Of a stretch of 64,000 nucleotides of DNA, positions 28,291 through 38,409 are shown in pieces. The translations under genes were made by a program, and so were the position numbers. Where the stretch lies: assembly GCA_963712055.1 (NCBI GenBank), contig CAVQGN010000008.1, positions 1 through 64,000 on the forward strand, given 5' to 3'. The stretch's first letter is position 1. The number at the start of each line of letters is the position of its first letter. The notes beneath the pieces are model-generated. The model saw only the letters and a list, made by a program, of their open reading frames with translations. It was not told the origin of the DNA and searched no databases. This DNA is from JAHBVL01 sp963712055 (lineage in GTDB: Bacteria > Chloroflexota > Chloroflexia > Thermomicrobiales > UBA6265).

Positions 28291-29060
28291 TGATGGGTAG
28301 CCTCCCCGACGGAGATACCTTGCGCACGCTGCAGCGCTTCTCCCGCCTCCTCCATCCTCAGATCAGACGCTCCATGCGCTCGTATGAGCAGCATGACGCA
28401 AAGAACGGTGAGCCAAGCGGGGAAGATGAGCACAACGATCGGATCGAGACTGGAGGTCAACAGCAGTAGCACTCCCAGCGCATATCCGCTCACTGCAAAC
28501 CAGGAAGGCAGTACCTTGCTCTTTCGGCCAATCGAGGATGTCGCGAACACAATCATCGCGGCCATGCGCATGGCAAAAACGAGAAGCAGCGCCGAGCCAT
28601 ATTGAGGGAATTGCCGATAGGCGTCCACGTCACCTAGCACATCTTCAGAATCGACAACCAGCGAAATCACCGACATTGCGCTCCCCGCTGCGAAAACGAG
28701 GACAACGTAGATGACACCGCAGACGAGAAGGATGTTGGCCAGGAGCGGCGCCAGCCGCGTGGTCGATATGCTGAGCCACGAGCGCATCGAGACCGTGAAC
28801 CAGATGAAGGCAATGCCGGCGAAGGGGATGAGATAGATCCCGGCAATCGTGACCCATCTGCGCCGATCATCGTCCTCGATAAACTCGATCAGCTCGGCAT
28901 CCGATGCATTGACCGGAACGCCGTGATGCCGAATGACAAAGAACGCAACCACCAGAAGAACTGCATGGGCGATCCCGGTGGCGGCGGTGAGGTAAGCGAT
29001 GCGTCGCAGAGTCTGAACCCCTCCAGAATTGGTGAGATCCGAATCGAACTCGGAAGGCAT
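28287..29060 (-). CDS. hypothetical six-helix membrane protein
   Basis: A 257-residue integral membrane protein with about six hydrophobic segments, two short acidic loops (NASDAELIEFIEDDDRR and VDSEDVLGDVD), and a C-terminal soluble tail. I do not recognise a named family. The start at 29060 is chosen because AGGAGG lies nine bases upstream; the frame is open to 29102. It overlaps the AI-2E transporter gene by four bases and so probably works with, or is coexpressed with, that permease. Confidence 0.68.
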   Translation of the reverse strand: MPSEFDSDLTNSGGVQTLRRIAYLTAATGIAHAVLLVVAFFVIRHHGVPVNASDAELIEFIEDDDRRRWVTIAGIYLIPFAGIAFIWFTVSMRSWLSISTTRLAPLLANILLVCGVIYVVLVFAAGSAMSVISLVVDSEDVLGDVDAYRQFPQYGSALLLVFAMRMAAMIVFATSSIGRKSKVLPSWFAVSGYALGVLLLLTSSLDPIVVLIFPAWLTVLCVMLLIRAHGASDLRMEEAGEALQRAQGISVGEATHQ

Positions 29061-29176
29061 CCGGACCATCCTCCTGGAAGCAGCAAAAGCAGAATTTCCC
29101 AAACTCGTGTGGACTATGATGCGTGCTCAGACGAGTAGTGTCAATTCACGACCTGTCACCCTGTACTGGACATGAG

Positions 29177-29206
29177 AGAGCCCCGGTGGAGTACCACCGG
29201 GGCTCT
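29177..29206 (-). terminator. intrinsic terminator of the giant glycine-rich gene
   Basis: A perfect 13-bp stem (AGAGCCCCGGTGG / CCACCGGGGCTCT) with loop AGTA, 54 bases beyond the stop at 29260. It is symmetrical and could also insulate the minus-strand genes downstream. Confidence 0.8.
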
Positions 29207-29259
29207 TCTCATCCATCACGACGGTTCGTGATGTCGGCTCCTCGCCGAGTTTCGTGCGC

Positions 29260-32200
29260 TTAGTTGGTGCGCAGCCGCATCGCGATACCAGCCATTCCGA
29301 TGACGCCGAGCGCCATCAGAACGAGCATCAGGTTGGCGGTGCCATCAGAACCCGTACCCGTTGCCGGGAGAGCAGTGACGCTCATGAGTTCAACATAGTT
29401 GGCGTTGGCCGTGGCATTGGAGCTCGAGCCACCAGAGGCGCTCGCTGAGCCACCGCTGGTCTCGACACCACCGCCGTAGGAACCGCCGCCACTGGTGCCA
29501 GCGCCACTACCGCCAACACCGCCGCCACCGCCAGCTCCGCCGCCGCCACCTGCGCCGCCGCCACTTGCCGGGGCTGGGCAGCTGTAAACCGCGGTGCCGT
29601 CATTGGCGCAAGCGGATGCTGAAGCATCGCCGCCGTCGCCGCCGTAAGCGTTGCCACTGAAGGCACCGCCACCGTCGGCGCCATTGCCACCGTTGCCACC
29701 GGATCCACCGGTGCCATCGCCACCGTCAGCCACGCCGCCAGCGCCACCGGTACCAGCACCACCGGTGCCTTCGCCAGCTGTCGCGTCCGCGCCGTTGCCG
29801 CCCACGTTGCCGCCGCCGGTCACGCTCGAACCCTCGACCGTGCCTTCGGAGATTGCATCGCCGCCAGCGCCGTTGCCACTGGTTGCGTCGCCGGCAACGG
29901 AATCGCCACCGGTTGCATCAGACGTCGTGCCATTGCCGCCGGTGTTGCCTTCGGCCGTGGCGTTCGAGGTTGCGTCGCCGGTGACCGTGTTGCCAACCGA
30001 GACGTTTGCACTCGTGTTGCCACCACCGATCGCGCCGCCGCAGTCAGAGTTGCCACCGTCGCCGCCGTCGCCACCATTGGCGCGGCTGTTGTTCTCGACG
30101 TCAGGATCGAGTCCTGGATCAGCACCACCGTCGCCGCCAGCTCCGCCATCGCCACCACCGGTGCTCTGGCCTTCGCTGTTGGTCTCACCGACCAGGCAAC
30201 TGCCGAGGGTCAGGCTCACCGTGGTTTCAGCCGTAATCTCGGTCTCGCTCTGATCGTTGTCCTCTGCAGTGGCAGCGCCACCAGTCAGATTGACCGACGC
30301 ATCGCCGCCCTTGGCACATGGGTCAGCTGCTTCTGGCTGAACTTCGTCGCCGAGTCCGCACTCTGCGTTTCCACCGGCATTAGCGTTGCCGCCGACGGCC
30401 GCACTGCTCGTGCCGATACCGCCAACTGCTGCGAGTCCGGTTGTCGTGCCGGATTCGGTATCGCCTTCAGCATCGCCACCGTCGCCACCGTTGCCGCGTC
30501 CACCATCGCCGGTTGCGCCGGTGCCGTCAGCGCCGTTACCGGTGCCGTCGCCACCTTCGCCGGTGTTGCCATCGCCGCCGTTGCCACCATCACCGCCGGT
30601 ACCACCGGTCGCGTTGCCGCTCTTGGCATTCGCGCCCTGGCCGCCGCCTGCCCAGGCTTCAGCGTAGGAATCAGAACCAATTTGCTTGGCATAGGCGTCG
30701 GCGTCACCGCCGTCGCCCGCCATTGCATTACCAGTGCCAGCGTCGCCACCGGAACCGGAGTCGCCACCGGAACCGCCCGCGCCGCCTGTGCCAGCGCCAC
30801 CGGATGCGTCGCCACCATTGCCGCCAGTACCAGCACCACCAGTACCCGCGCCGCCTGTGCCGTTGCCACCGTCGCCAGCCGTGTTGCCATTGCTGGTCGC
30901 GCTGCCGCCGACTGTGTTGACACTACCAGCGTCGCCGCCGCTTGCGTTGCCACTCGTGGCGTCGCCGCCGATCGAGTTGCCACCAGTCGAGACACCAGCC
31001 GAGGCGTTGCCGCCGGCGCTATCGCCAGTCAGCGTGGTCGAGGTGGTGGCGTCGCCACCCACCGTGTTGCCAGCGCTGGCGCTGCCACCGGTGTTGCCAC
31101 CGCCATTGGTCGGGCCGCAGTTGCCTGCGCCGCCATTGCCACCGTCGCCACCATTGGCTGTGCTATCGCGATCGACAGCATCCTCAAGGCCGTTGACAGC
31201 CTCTTGGGGGCCTGCGCCGCCTTCGCCACCGTCGCCACCGATTCCGACGCACCCGAGGGTGAAGGAACCAACGCTGACGAGATCAATGTCGTCGATAAGG
31301 GCGTAGTCAACCGCCAGACCGAACAGGGCGGCGTTCTCCTCTACATCTGCTGCAACGTCGGCACCAGACAATGTTCCTGCAGTCACGGTCGGGCCAGACG
31401 CATCAGCGGCTGTAGCTGCACCACCGGTGACGTTGATCGCCACGTTGCCGCCCTGAGCCGAGCCACCCTGAGCCCTGCCGCCGATGGAGGAGTCTCCACC
31501 AGTTGCCGGGCCGACATTCGCCGCTCCGCCAGTTGCGTCCGCGCCGGTTGTCTCACCAGATTCGGTTTCACCTTCAGCATCGCCACCGTCGCCGCCGTTG
31601 CCGACACCGCCGGTGCCTGCTGCACCGAGACCGTTGCCACCATTGGCCAGAGCGTCGCCGCCCATGCCTTCGGCACCATCGCCACCGTTGCCAGCTTCGC
31701 CTGGCTGACCACCAGTTGCGTTGCCACTGGTGCCATTGCCGCCTTCGCCGCCTTCGGCTTCGGCCAGCGGGTCACCGCCGACGCTCTTGGCGGTCGCGGA
31801 GGCATCGCCACCGCTACCACCAGCGCCGTCGCCAGAGTCCGCGCGACCACCGTCGCCACCGTTGCCGCCGTCGCCACCAGAACCACCGGCGCCGTCGCCG
31901 CCATCAGCCGTGCCACCGTTGCCGCCAGTGCCCGCACCACCAGTGCCTGCACCGCCAGTGCCGTCGCCGCCGCTGCCAGCGGTGTTGTTTCCACCGGTTG
32001 CATCGCCGCCCGTGGTGTCGCCACCCGTCGCGGATCCGCCTGTTGCATTGCCTGTCGACGCGCTACCGCTTTCGGAGTCGCCACCAACGGCGTCGCCACC
32101 ATCAGCGTTGCCACCGGTGCCGCCAGCTGCGCTGGTCGTTGTCGAAGCGCTGAACCGCCAACCACGTTACCGAGGGCGACGCTACCAGCCGTGTTGCCAC

Positions 32201-35200
32201 CGCCGATGGTGTTGCCGCAATTCGCGCCACCACCGTTGCCACCGTCGCCGCCGTTGGATGTGCTGTCGCGTCCGATATCGACACCGGCAGCGCCACCATT
32301 ACCACCTTCGCCAGCATTGGCGTAGCAGGAAAGACCAAGGCCAGCATCTTCATTGAAGATTCCGGTGAAGGTCACAACCGCGCCCTGCTCGGTGGTGCCA
32401 CCCGTGGCAGCTCCACCCGTTGCCACGCCGCCGGTTACCACGCTGATCGCGCTTCCGCCGTCGCCGCTGCCTCCTTGAGCAGCACCGCCAGCGCCAACCG
32501 TGCCTGCGAGTGCCAGTGCGACCGTGGCGTCGCCACCAAGTGCGTTACCGCCAGTCGTGTCGCCACCGGTTGTGTCGCCTTCAGCGTCGCCACCGTCGCC
32601 ACCGTTACCGTTGGCGCCGTCGCCGGTCGCTCCGGTGCCAGTGCCGCCATTGGCCTTGCCACTGCCACCAAGACCGATTGCGCCATCACCAGCATTGCCG
32701 CCATCAGCACCGGTGCCACCCGTGGCCGAGCCACTGGTGCCATCGCCACCCTGGCCGCCGAATGCATAGGCAAAGGAATCTTCGCCGCCGGCCATCACGC
32801 TGGCGGAAGCCGAGGCTCCGCCACCGTTGCCGCCGTCGCCGTTGCCAGTTGTGGCATCGCCGCCGTCACCAGCATCTCCACCAGTGCCGCCAGAACCGCC
32901 GTCGCCGTCTCCGCCGCTGGCTGTTCCACCGGAACCACCTGTGCCGGCGCCACCCGTACCAGCACCGCCAGTACCGGAACCTGCGTCGCCACCAGCATTG
33001 CCGCCACCAGCGGTGTTGCCGCCGGTGGTGTCGCCGCTGGTGGCCGAACCGGCTCGAGCTGTGCCGCCATCTGCGTCGCCACCGGTCGAGTCACCACCCG
33101 TGGCGTCGCCGCCAGAGCCGTTACCGCCGGTATTGCCTTCTGCGCTTGTCATATTGGTTGCGTCGCCGCCGCTGACATTGCCCTGGCTGACGTCAGCGAT
33201 CGCGAGAACGACTGCCGGCTCCTGGCCACCGTCGCCAGCAGTCGCGCCATTACCGCCACCGTTGGTCACGCCGCATCCTGCAGCGCCACCGTCGCCGCCA
33301 TCGCCACCGTTGCCGGTTGCATTCGGATCGCCCTGCGGTCGACCCGCATCCGGGCTACCGAAGGAGCCATCGCCGCCAGAACCACCGGCCACGAGGCAGC
33401 CATAGGTTTCAGAAATGACCGGGCCGACGATGACCGTGCCGGTTGTGGCATCACCACCAGTTGTATCGCCACCAGCGGAGACGGTTGTGCTGGCATTTCC
33501 GCCGACACCGGTTCCGCCAAATGCTACTCCCGCCGACATTTCCATCGGCGGCCGTGGCATCGCCACCATTGCCGGTTCCGCCATCAGCGTCGCCGCCGGT
33601 GGTGTCACCGCCGTCGGTGTCGCCTTCGCCGTTGCCACCTTCGCCACCGTTGCCGGTGCCGCCGGTGCCAGCTGCGCCGGTTCCCGTTGCGCCCTTGGCA
33701 GTCGCGTCGCCGCCGGTGCCATCAGCACCTTCGCCGCCGTTGCCGCCCTCGCCGCCATCACCAGGTGTTGCGTCGCCACTCGTCCCGGAACCGCCATCGC
33801 CAGCAATGGCAATCGCTTCCGGATCGATTCCTTCGGCATACCCATCGGCTTCAGCGTCGCCGCCATTGCCGCCACTTGTGTTGCCACTCTGGGCATCGCC
33901 AGCGTCGCCGCCGTTGCCACCGTCGCCAGCGTTGCCGCCCGTGCCGTTGCCAGCTGCCGCAGTGCCGCCAGAACCACCCGTACCCGCGCCGCCAGTGCCA
34001 GCACCACCGGTGCCGTCGCCGCCGTCGCCGCCCGAGTTGCCGCCGCCACGGGTGTCGCCACCAGTGGTATCGCCGGTTTCAGCACCGCCACCGAAGCCGT
34101 TGCCGGATGTGGCTGAGCCGCCGGTCGAGTTGCCCGAGGTTGCATTGCCGCCGACGCCATTGCCACCGGTGTTGCCACCGCCAGCGACGGTCACCGTGGC
34201 ATCGCCACCAACCGTATTACCAACCGAGACTGCAGAACCGGTGTTGCCGCCGCCAACCGTGTTGCCACAGGTCGCGCCGCCACCGTTACCGCCGTCGCCG
34301 CCGTTTGCTGTCGAATCATTGTTGGCATCGCCACCGGCTCCACCAGCTCCACCGGCGCCACCGATACCGACACAACCCTCGGTCCAGGTATCGACACCAC
34401 CAAGGGTGACGATGTCCGGTCCAGCAGTCACGTTGCCGCCCTGGGCTGCGCCACCGGTTGCGACATCGCTAGCCTGGCCACCGATGCCCATTCCACCAAG
34501 CGCATTGTTGATCGCGCCGCCGTCGCCAGCCTCGGCAACGCCGCCGAAACCGTCGCCGCCGGTGCCTGTGCCGCCAGTGGTGTCGCCGCCGTCGGTGTCA
34601 CCTTCAGCGTCTCCACCGTCGCCGCCATTGCCGTTGCCGCCGTCGCCAGTGGCGCCGGTGCCTTCTGCGCCATTCGCATTGGCTGTACCGCCGAGGCCTT
34701 CACCAGCTTCGTCACCAGGTCGACCGCCGTCGCCGCCGGTTCCACCAGTGGCTGAGCCGCTGATGCTCTCGCCGCCTTCGCCGCCTCCGGCGTAAGCGAG
34801 GACTGGATCGTCAAAGCCGTTGTTGTTCGCGGTTGCGTCAGCGTCGCCACCGTCGCCACCGATCGAGTCACCGGTGATCGCGAGGCCGCCGTTGCCGCCA
34901 TCGCCACCGTTGCCGCCGTTGCCGCCTGTTCCGGAGCCGCCAGTGGCTGTGCCACCGGAACCGCCGGTACCTGCGCCACCGACACCAGCACCACCGGTCG
35001 CCGCGCCGCCATCACCGGCGATGTTGCCACCACCGACGACTGCGCCACCGGTGGTCGACCCACCGATAACCGAGCCACCAACGCCCGCGCCGGACGTCGC
35101 GTCGCCACCGGTCGAGGTACCGCCGAAGGCGCCACCACCAGAACCGTCACCGCCGGTGTTGCCGCCGCCGCTGACACTGGTCGTCGCGCTACCAGCTCGG

Positions 35201-35982
35201 AAGTTTCCTATCGAAACGGTGCCGCCGGTGTTGCCACCGCCGTTGGCGTTACCCGCATTGAACGGACCGCCGTTGCCACCGTCGCCACCATTGGCAACGC
35301 TGTTGTTGTCAGCATCGCCGCCGTTGCCGCCGTCGCCACCAGTACCACCGGAACCGGTGTTGCCATTAGTGACAGTCGTGGTCGAACCGCCGGTCACCAC
35401 AGAACCATTGATCGTGACCGAGCCGCCGGTCGCCGAGCCGCCGGTGGTCGTGGACGAAGCGTTTCCGCCGGTCCCGGTACCGCCGGTGGCGTTTCCACCA
35501 GCCGCAGCGTTGCCACCCGTGGCGCCGCCACCGGTGCCGGAGCCACCAGTGATCGCACCGCCGGAGGTGTTGCCACCGGTCGTGTCGCCACTGGCGTTGC
35601 CGCCGCTGCCGCCGGTGGCGTTGCCACCGGTTCCAGCCGCGCCAGATCCTGCCGCACCATTCGAGGTGGCGTCGCCACCCACGCCGGCAGCGCCATCGCC
35701 ACCGTTCGCGCCGGAACCGCCATTACCACCAACAGCATCGCCGCTGGTGCCGTCGGCGCCGTCGCCGCCTTCAGCTTCACTATCAGAATCTTGCTGTGTC
35801 TGTACTGAAGCAGTTGTCTGCCCCGAACCGGCCACCGTCACGCCAGTGGCGTACGTGACCAAGCTCAACAGAATTGCCAGTGTTCCCAGCAATCTGAGGA
35901 GCCTTTCTCTACCCCGCACGCTACTTCCCATTCCGTTTCCCTTTCCCCTGCTACTACTTCCACTCCGATTGTTGCTTGTCAT
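29260..35982 (-). CDS. giant Gly/Asn/Asp-rich repeat surface protein with LPXTG sorting signal (frame interrupted twice)
   Basis: A predicted cell-wall-anchored protein of about 2,240 residues. The ATG at 35982 is preceded by GGGGGAAGGG. The N-terminus has a basic region, a hydrophobic segment (LLRLLGTLAILLSLVTYATG) and a probable signal-peptidase site before residue 60. The body is GGX triplets (X mostly D, N, A, T or S) in six diverged modules of about 0.98-1.17 kb. Modules 2-6 carry two conserved cysteines, in blocks such as FTLGCVGIGG and NCGNTIGGGNT. The C-terminus has LPATG, a hydrophobic helix and RLRTN, a classic sortase signal. The frame shifts by one extra base near 33530 and returns by one missing base near 32150. 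Both sides keep the repeat pattern, so indel errors or a recent lesion are both possible. The composition resembles mycobacterial PE_PGRS proteins. Confidence 0.82.
29380..35770 (-). repeat. six tandem, diverged ~1-kb protein-coding modules
   Basis: Module boundaries can be set by the recurring block GNGGDGGDAEGDT or close variants. On the plus strand this appears as 'tcgccttcagc' plus 'atcgccaccgtcgccacc', near 34600, 33620, 32580, 31570 and 30465, with a partial version (DSEAEGGDGADG) near 35770. Intervals are 1170, 980, 1040, 1010, 1105 and about 1085 bases. Each module runs through the same order of sub-blocks: Cys block, N-rich GGDGGNGG, GGGNTGG, GDATxGN series, GTGGAGTGGAGTGG, an aromatic/acidic patch (for example SYAEAWAGGGQG) and GATGDGGNGNGG. 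Confidence 0.8.
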
Positions 35983-36155
35983 TCCGATATCCCTTCCCCC
36001 TGCTCTGCCTGGTTCTTCAGATCGAGCGCTAGTCCTTCCCGCCATACCGATTCTCCCCATCGTTATGGCCCTCCCCGGCAAAGCAGCCGTTGTCGTTTTC
36101 CTTTTACGTGTCGCCCGTGCAGAGCTTGCAGAGACCGGTTCTCGTCTTGAACACC

Positions 36156-36191
36156 AAAAACCCGGGTGCTCTTTTCCTCAGAACACCCAGG
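36156..36191 (-). terminator. intrinsic terminator in the leader of the giant gene
   Basis: On the minus strand, CCTGGGTG and CACCCGGG form a stem, extended by TTCT/AAGA, and a run of five T follows immediately. It lies about 170 bases upstream of the giant gene's start and about 490 bases after the heliorhodopsin stop, which already has its own hairpin. It therefore ends a separate short transcript or acts as a leader attenuator. Confidence 0.6.
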
Positions 36192-36608
36192 ATTCGCAAT
36201 CCAGGTTCGATACCGTCTGTCTCGTGCCAACTCCGTCTCCCCATCCACGTCTGGTGGGCAAAACAGCATGATTGCGGACTGGCCGGTCACTACAACATGC
36301 TGACGGTGCGGGAACGCGCCAGGGTTACTACCCCGATTCCATACCTCTCGGCATGGACTTGCTGTCACGTCTTGGTGACTATGCTACTGGAGGTGATCGC
36401 GGAACGCAAGACCCAAACTGCTGCAATTCGTGAATGGAAAAAGGGCGTACGATCACATAGGTTGCCACCGCAACACGACCGCTTAACGGGCTCTATTCAA
36501 CCGCTTCTGGGAAAAATCGTGACTCTTGCGGGAGATTTCGATTGTTGCTGCGGACTGCCGGTCCGTTCTGTACGTACATTTTCGACGAGCGAGAGGCCAG
36601 ATACGGAA
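36192..36608. other. about 400 bases without recognised gene
   Basis: No supported coding sequence on either strand. It is bounded on the minus strand by the heliorhodopsin terminator (36609-36630) and the leader terminator (36156-36191), so it could encode a small RNA or the untranslated leader of the giant gene. A short hairpin GTTGC-GGTG-GCAAC lies near 36461-36474. I found no known riboswitch motif. Confidence 0.4.
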
Positions 36609-36630
36609 ATGGACCCCGTTGGGGGTCCAT
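36609..36630 (-). terminator. terminator hairpin after heliorhodopsin
   Basis: ATGGACCCC / GGGGTCCAT, a nine-bp stem with a four-base loop, 55 bases after the heliorhodopsin stop. It is followed on the minus strand by TTTCCG. Confidence 0.65.
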
Positions 36631-36684
36631 TCGTATATCGATCGTGTTTTCGGCGCAATTCGAACGATTTCGACAGAACCGATG

Positions 36685-37515
36685 TCAATCGATGAGCGTA
36701 TTCGCGAAGACCTGCCAAGCCAGCAACGTTTTCGCGATCAGGCTGAGCACGATGTACGCCTTTTCGCCGAAGAGATAGCTTTGCCAGCGACCAACCTTGG
36801 CGTATTGAAGCACCATGTTGATCGCGAAGCTGTTGAACAGGACGAAGAGGCTGATGATGATCCCATAGACAAACGTCGGGACGCCGTCCGCGTTTTCGGC
36901 CACGCCATTCGAGCCGGCGACCATGATCGCCACCAGGATCCACGGAACGATGCCGACGATGCTACCCGAGATAAACGGCATCCAGTTGACTTTTTCGCCG
37001 TCGGTTTTGCGGTGATTCATCATTTCCATGTCGAGACCGAAGAGAATCATGGCCGCGTTGACGCCAAAAACGGCGAGGACGGCACCGATATCGGTGACAC
37101 CGGTGACCATCACAATCAACACCATCATGATCGAGGCGCTGATGGAGTACTCGGCCCAACGAGCGTAGTTGATCCGGTCGGCCAGATTGCGGCGATACCA
37201 GCCCCAGACACCGGGAGCGGCCATCAGCAGATGATCGGCCGCGGCTAAAAAGAGAAAGAGCGCGACAGCGTACCCGACCGGTACCCGCCAGATGACATCG
37301 GGATCGCTGGAGGCGCTACCCGGCGGGCCGACGGCGTAGGAACCAGTGATGGGAAGCTTGAAATCGTTGCTGATGGCAGCAATTGCAATCGCCTGGACGA
37401 GATGCGCCAAGCCCACCGCGAGGTTGTACCAGCGCAGCTTCACCGGAATTTCCTCTGTTTCTGGGACTGTGGTTGGACGATAGGTTGCTGGTATCGCCTC
37501 CGCTCGGTCTGTCAT
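36685..37515 (-). CDS. heliorhodopsin
   Basis: A 276-residue seven-helix retinal protein of the heliorhodopsin family, which sits in the membrane with its N-terminus inside. Landmarks match the family. The helix-7 block LSLIAKTLLAWQVF carries the retinal Schiff-base lysine (K262). YARWAEYSISAS in helix 3 carries the counterion glutamate (E122). Histidines in AHLVQA (H38) and ADHLLM (H95) correspond to the conserved cavity histidines. LQYAKVGRWQSYLFGE before helix 7 is also typical. The start at 37515 has GGAGGAG seven bases upstream. It is not in an operon. Heliorhodopsins are light sensors or regulators rather than known pumps; the partner here is unknown. Confidence 0.93.
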   Translation of the reverse strand: MTDRAEAIPATYRPTTVPETEEIPVKLRWYNLAVGLAHLVQAIAIAAISNDFKLPITGSYAVGPPGSASSDPDVIWRVPVGYAVALFLFLAAADHLLMAAPGVWGWYRRNLADRINYARWAEYSISASIMMVLIVMVTGVTDIGAVLAVFGVNAAMILFGLDMEMMNHRKTDGEKVNWMPFISGSIVGIVPWILVAIMVAGSNGVAENADGVPTFVYGIIISLFVLFNSFAINMVLQYAKVGRWQSYLFGEKAYIVLSLIAKTLLAWQVFANTLID

Positions 37516-37924
37516 TGCATTCTCCTCCACTTCACACTCGCACAATTTCGGTTCGCACGCTGAGCAAACTCTTTGCCGTTTCCTATTATTAGAGATGAAT
37601 CGTCAACTGCTCCCAGTGTCTATGCTGCAGAAGTGGGAATGCAATCGTTCGCGATGGATCCTGCAGGAAGGGTGGCGAACGATATCGAATCGTATGACGC
37701 TCGCTGCGCCGAACTCGCAGATGCGAGCTCTTTGCGATCGGTCGAGAGGCAATAATGCTATCCTTATGGGTGGCTCGGGCAACGTTCCACGGGTTTGCTG
37801 CTGCGCTCGACAGAACGAGGCAGTATTCCCGGAGCGTCGGCTCGAAGCCGCGAAGACGAACCATCCCCGCTACTGGAAGTGGATATGACCATTTCCTCGA
37901 TCTGATGACAAGGAGTCTCTGCGT
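37516..37924. other. divergent intergenic region between heliorhodopsin and IF-1
   Basis: About 400 bases separate the two divergent starts. It must hold both promoters, but I see no box pair that I would defend. Short open frames here have no family resemblance and no ribosome-binding site. Confidence 0.4.
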
Positions 37925-38218
37925 ATGGCAAAAAAACCAGTCTATCGCCGCCCACCGCGGCCATCGAAGGCGACCGCTCCAACTGAAGTGCGCGCGCCGA
38001 AAACCAATCCTGACGCCATTGCCGTTGACGGCACGATTGTGGCTGCTCTTCCGAACGCGATGTTCACCGTGGAACTCGAAGGTGGCAACAACGTTCTCGG
38101 CCATCTTGCTGGCAAGATGCGGAAAAACTATATTCGCGTTCTGCCAGGCGACCGAGTTGTCGTCGAACTCTCCCCGTACGACCTCACCCGGGGTCGAATC
38201 ACCTACCGACATCGGTAG
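37925..38218 (+). CDS. infA: translation initiation factor IF-1 with N-terminal extension
   Basis: A 97-residue protein whose residues 30-97 are a full IF-1 S1/OB domain. The landmarks are DGTIVAALPNAMFTVEL, GKMRKNYIRVLPGD and the C-terminal LSPYDLTRGRITYRHR (given in part). Standard IF-1 is about 72 residues. The extra 25-30 residues at the N-terminus are basic and Pro-rich (KKPVYRRPPRPSKA) and are probably disordered. The ATG at 37925 is preceded by AAGGAG nine bases upstream, supporting the longer start. The gene is alone, outside any ribosomal-protein operon, with a terminator at 38362. Confidence 0.92.
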   Translation: MAKKPVYRRPPRPSKATAPTEVRAPKTNPDAIAVDGTIVAALPNAMFTVELEGGNNVLGHLAGKMRKNYIRVLPGDRVVVELSPYDLTRGRITYRHR

Positions 38219-38361
38219 CTCCTCGCTTTCTCTATCCAAATCCGCTCGATCTCCCCAAGGACACGCCGACCCGCTGGTCGGCGTAGTGCTAGCAGAACGG
38301 CTGGGTTTGCCGATTTGCAGCATTTGCAAGGAAGACACGTTTCTCCTCTTCGGAGATAAAA

Positions 38362-38390
38362 AAAGCGGCGTCCCTGGAGGACGCCGCTTT
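38362..38390 (-). terminator. intrinsic terminator
   Basis: AAAGCGGCGTCC / GGACGCCGCTTT, a 12-bp stem with a five-base loop. On the minus strand it runs straight into TTTTTTT, 20 bases after the stop of the DUF1269 gene at 38410. It may also stop transcripts from infA. Confidence 0.88.
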
Positions 38391-38409
38391 CTGGTTTCTT
38401 CCTGACTTT

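Noticed and set aside
29380..35770. RTX calcium-binding repeats
   Set aside because: The repeat is GGX triplets. The nonapeptide GGxGxDxUx with a regular large hydrophobic residue is not seen.
30682..36271. Long plus-strand open frames (for example 30682-32325, 32475-34409, 33443-34795, 34820-36271)
   Set aside because: They are antisense to the Gly-rich gene and exist because GCC/ACC-rich complement has few stops. They have Pro/Ala/Arg/His-rich composition, no family resemblance and no ribosome-binding sites.
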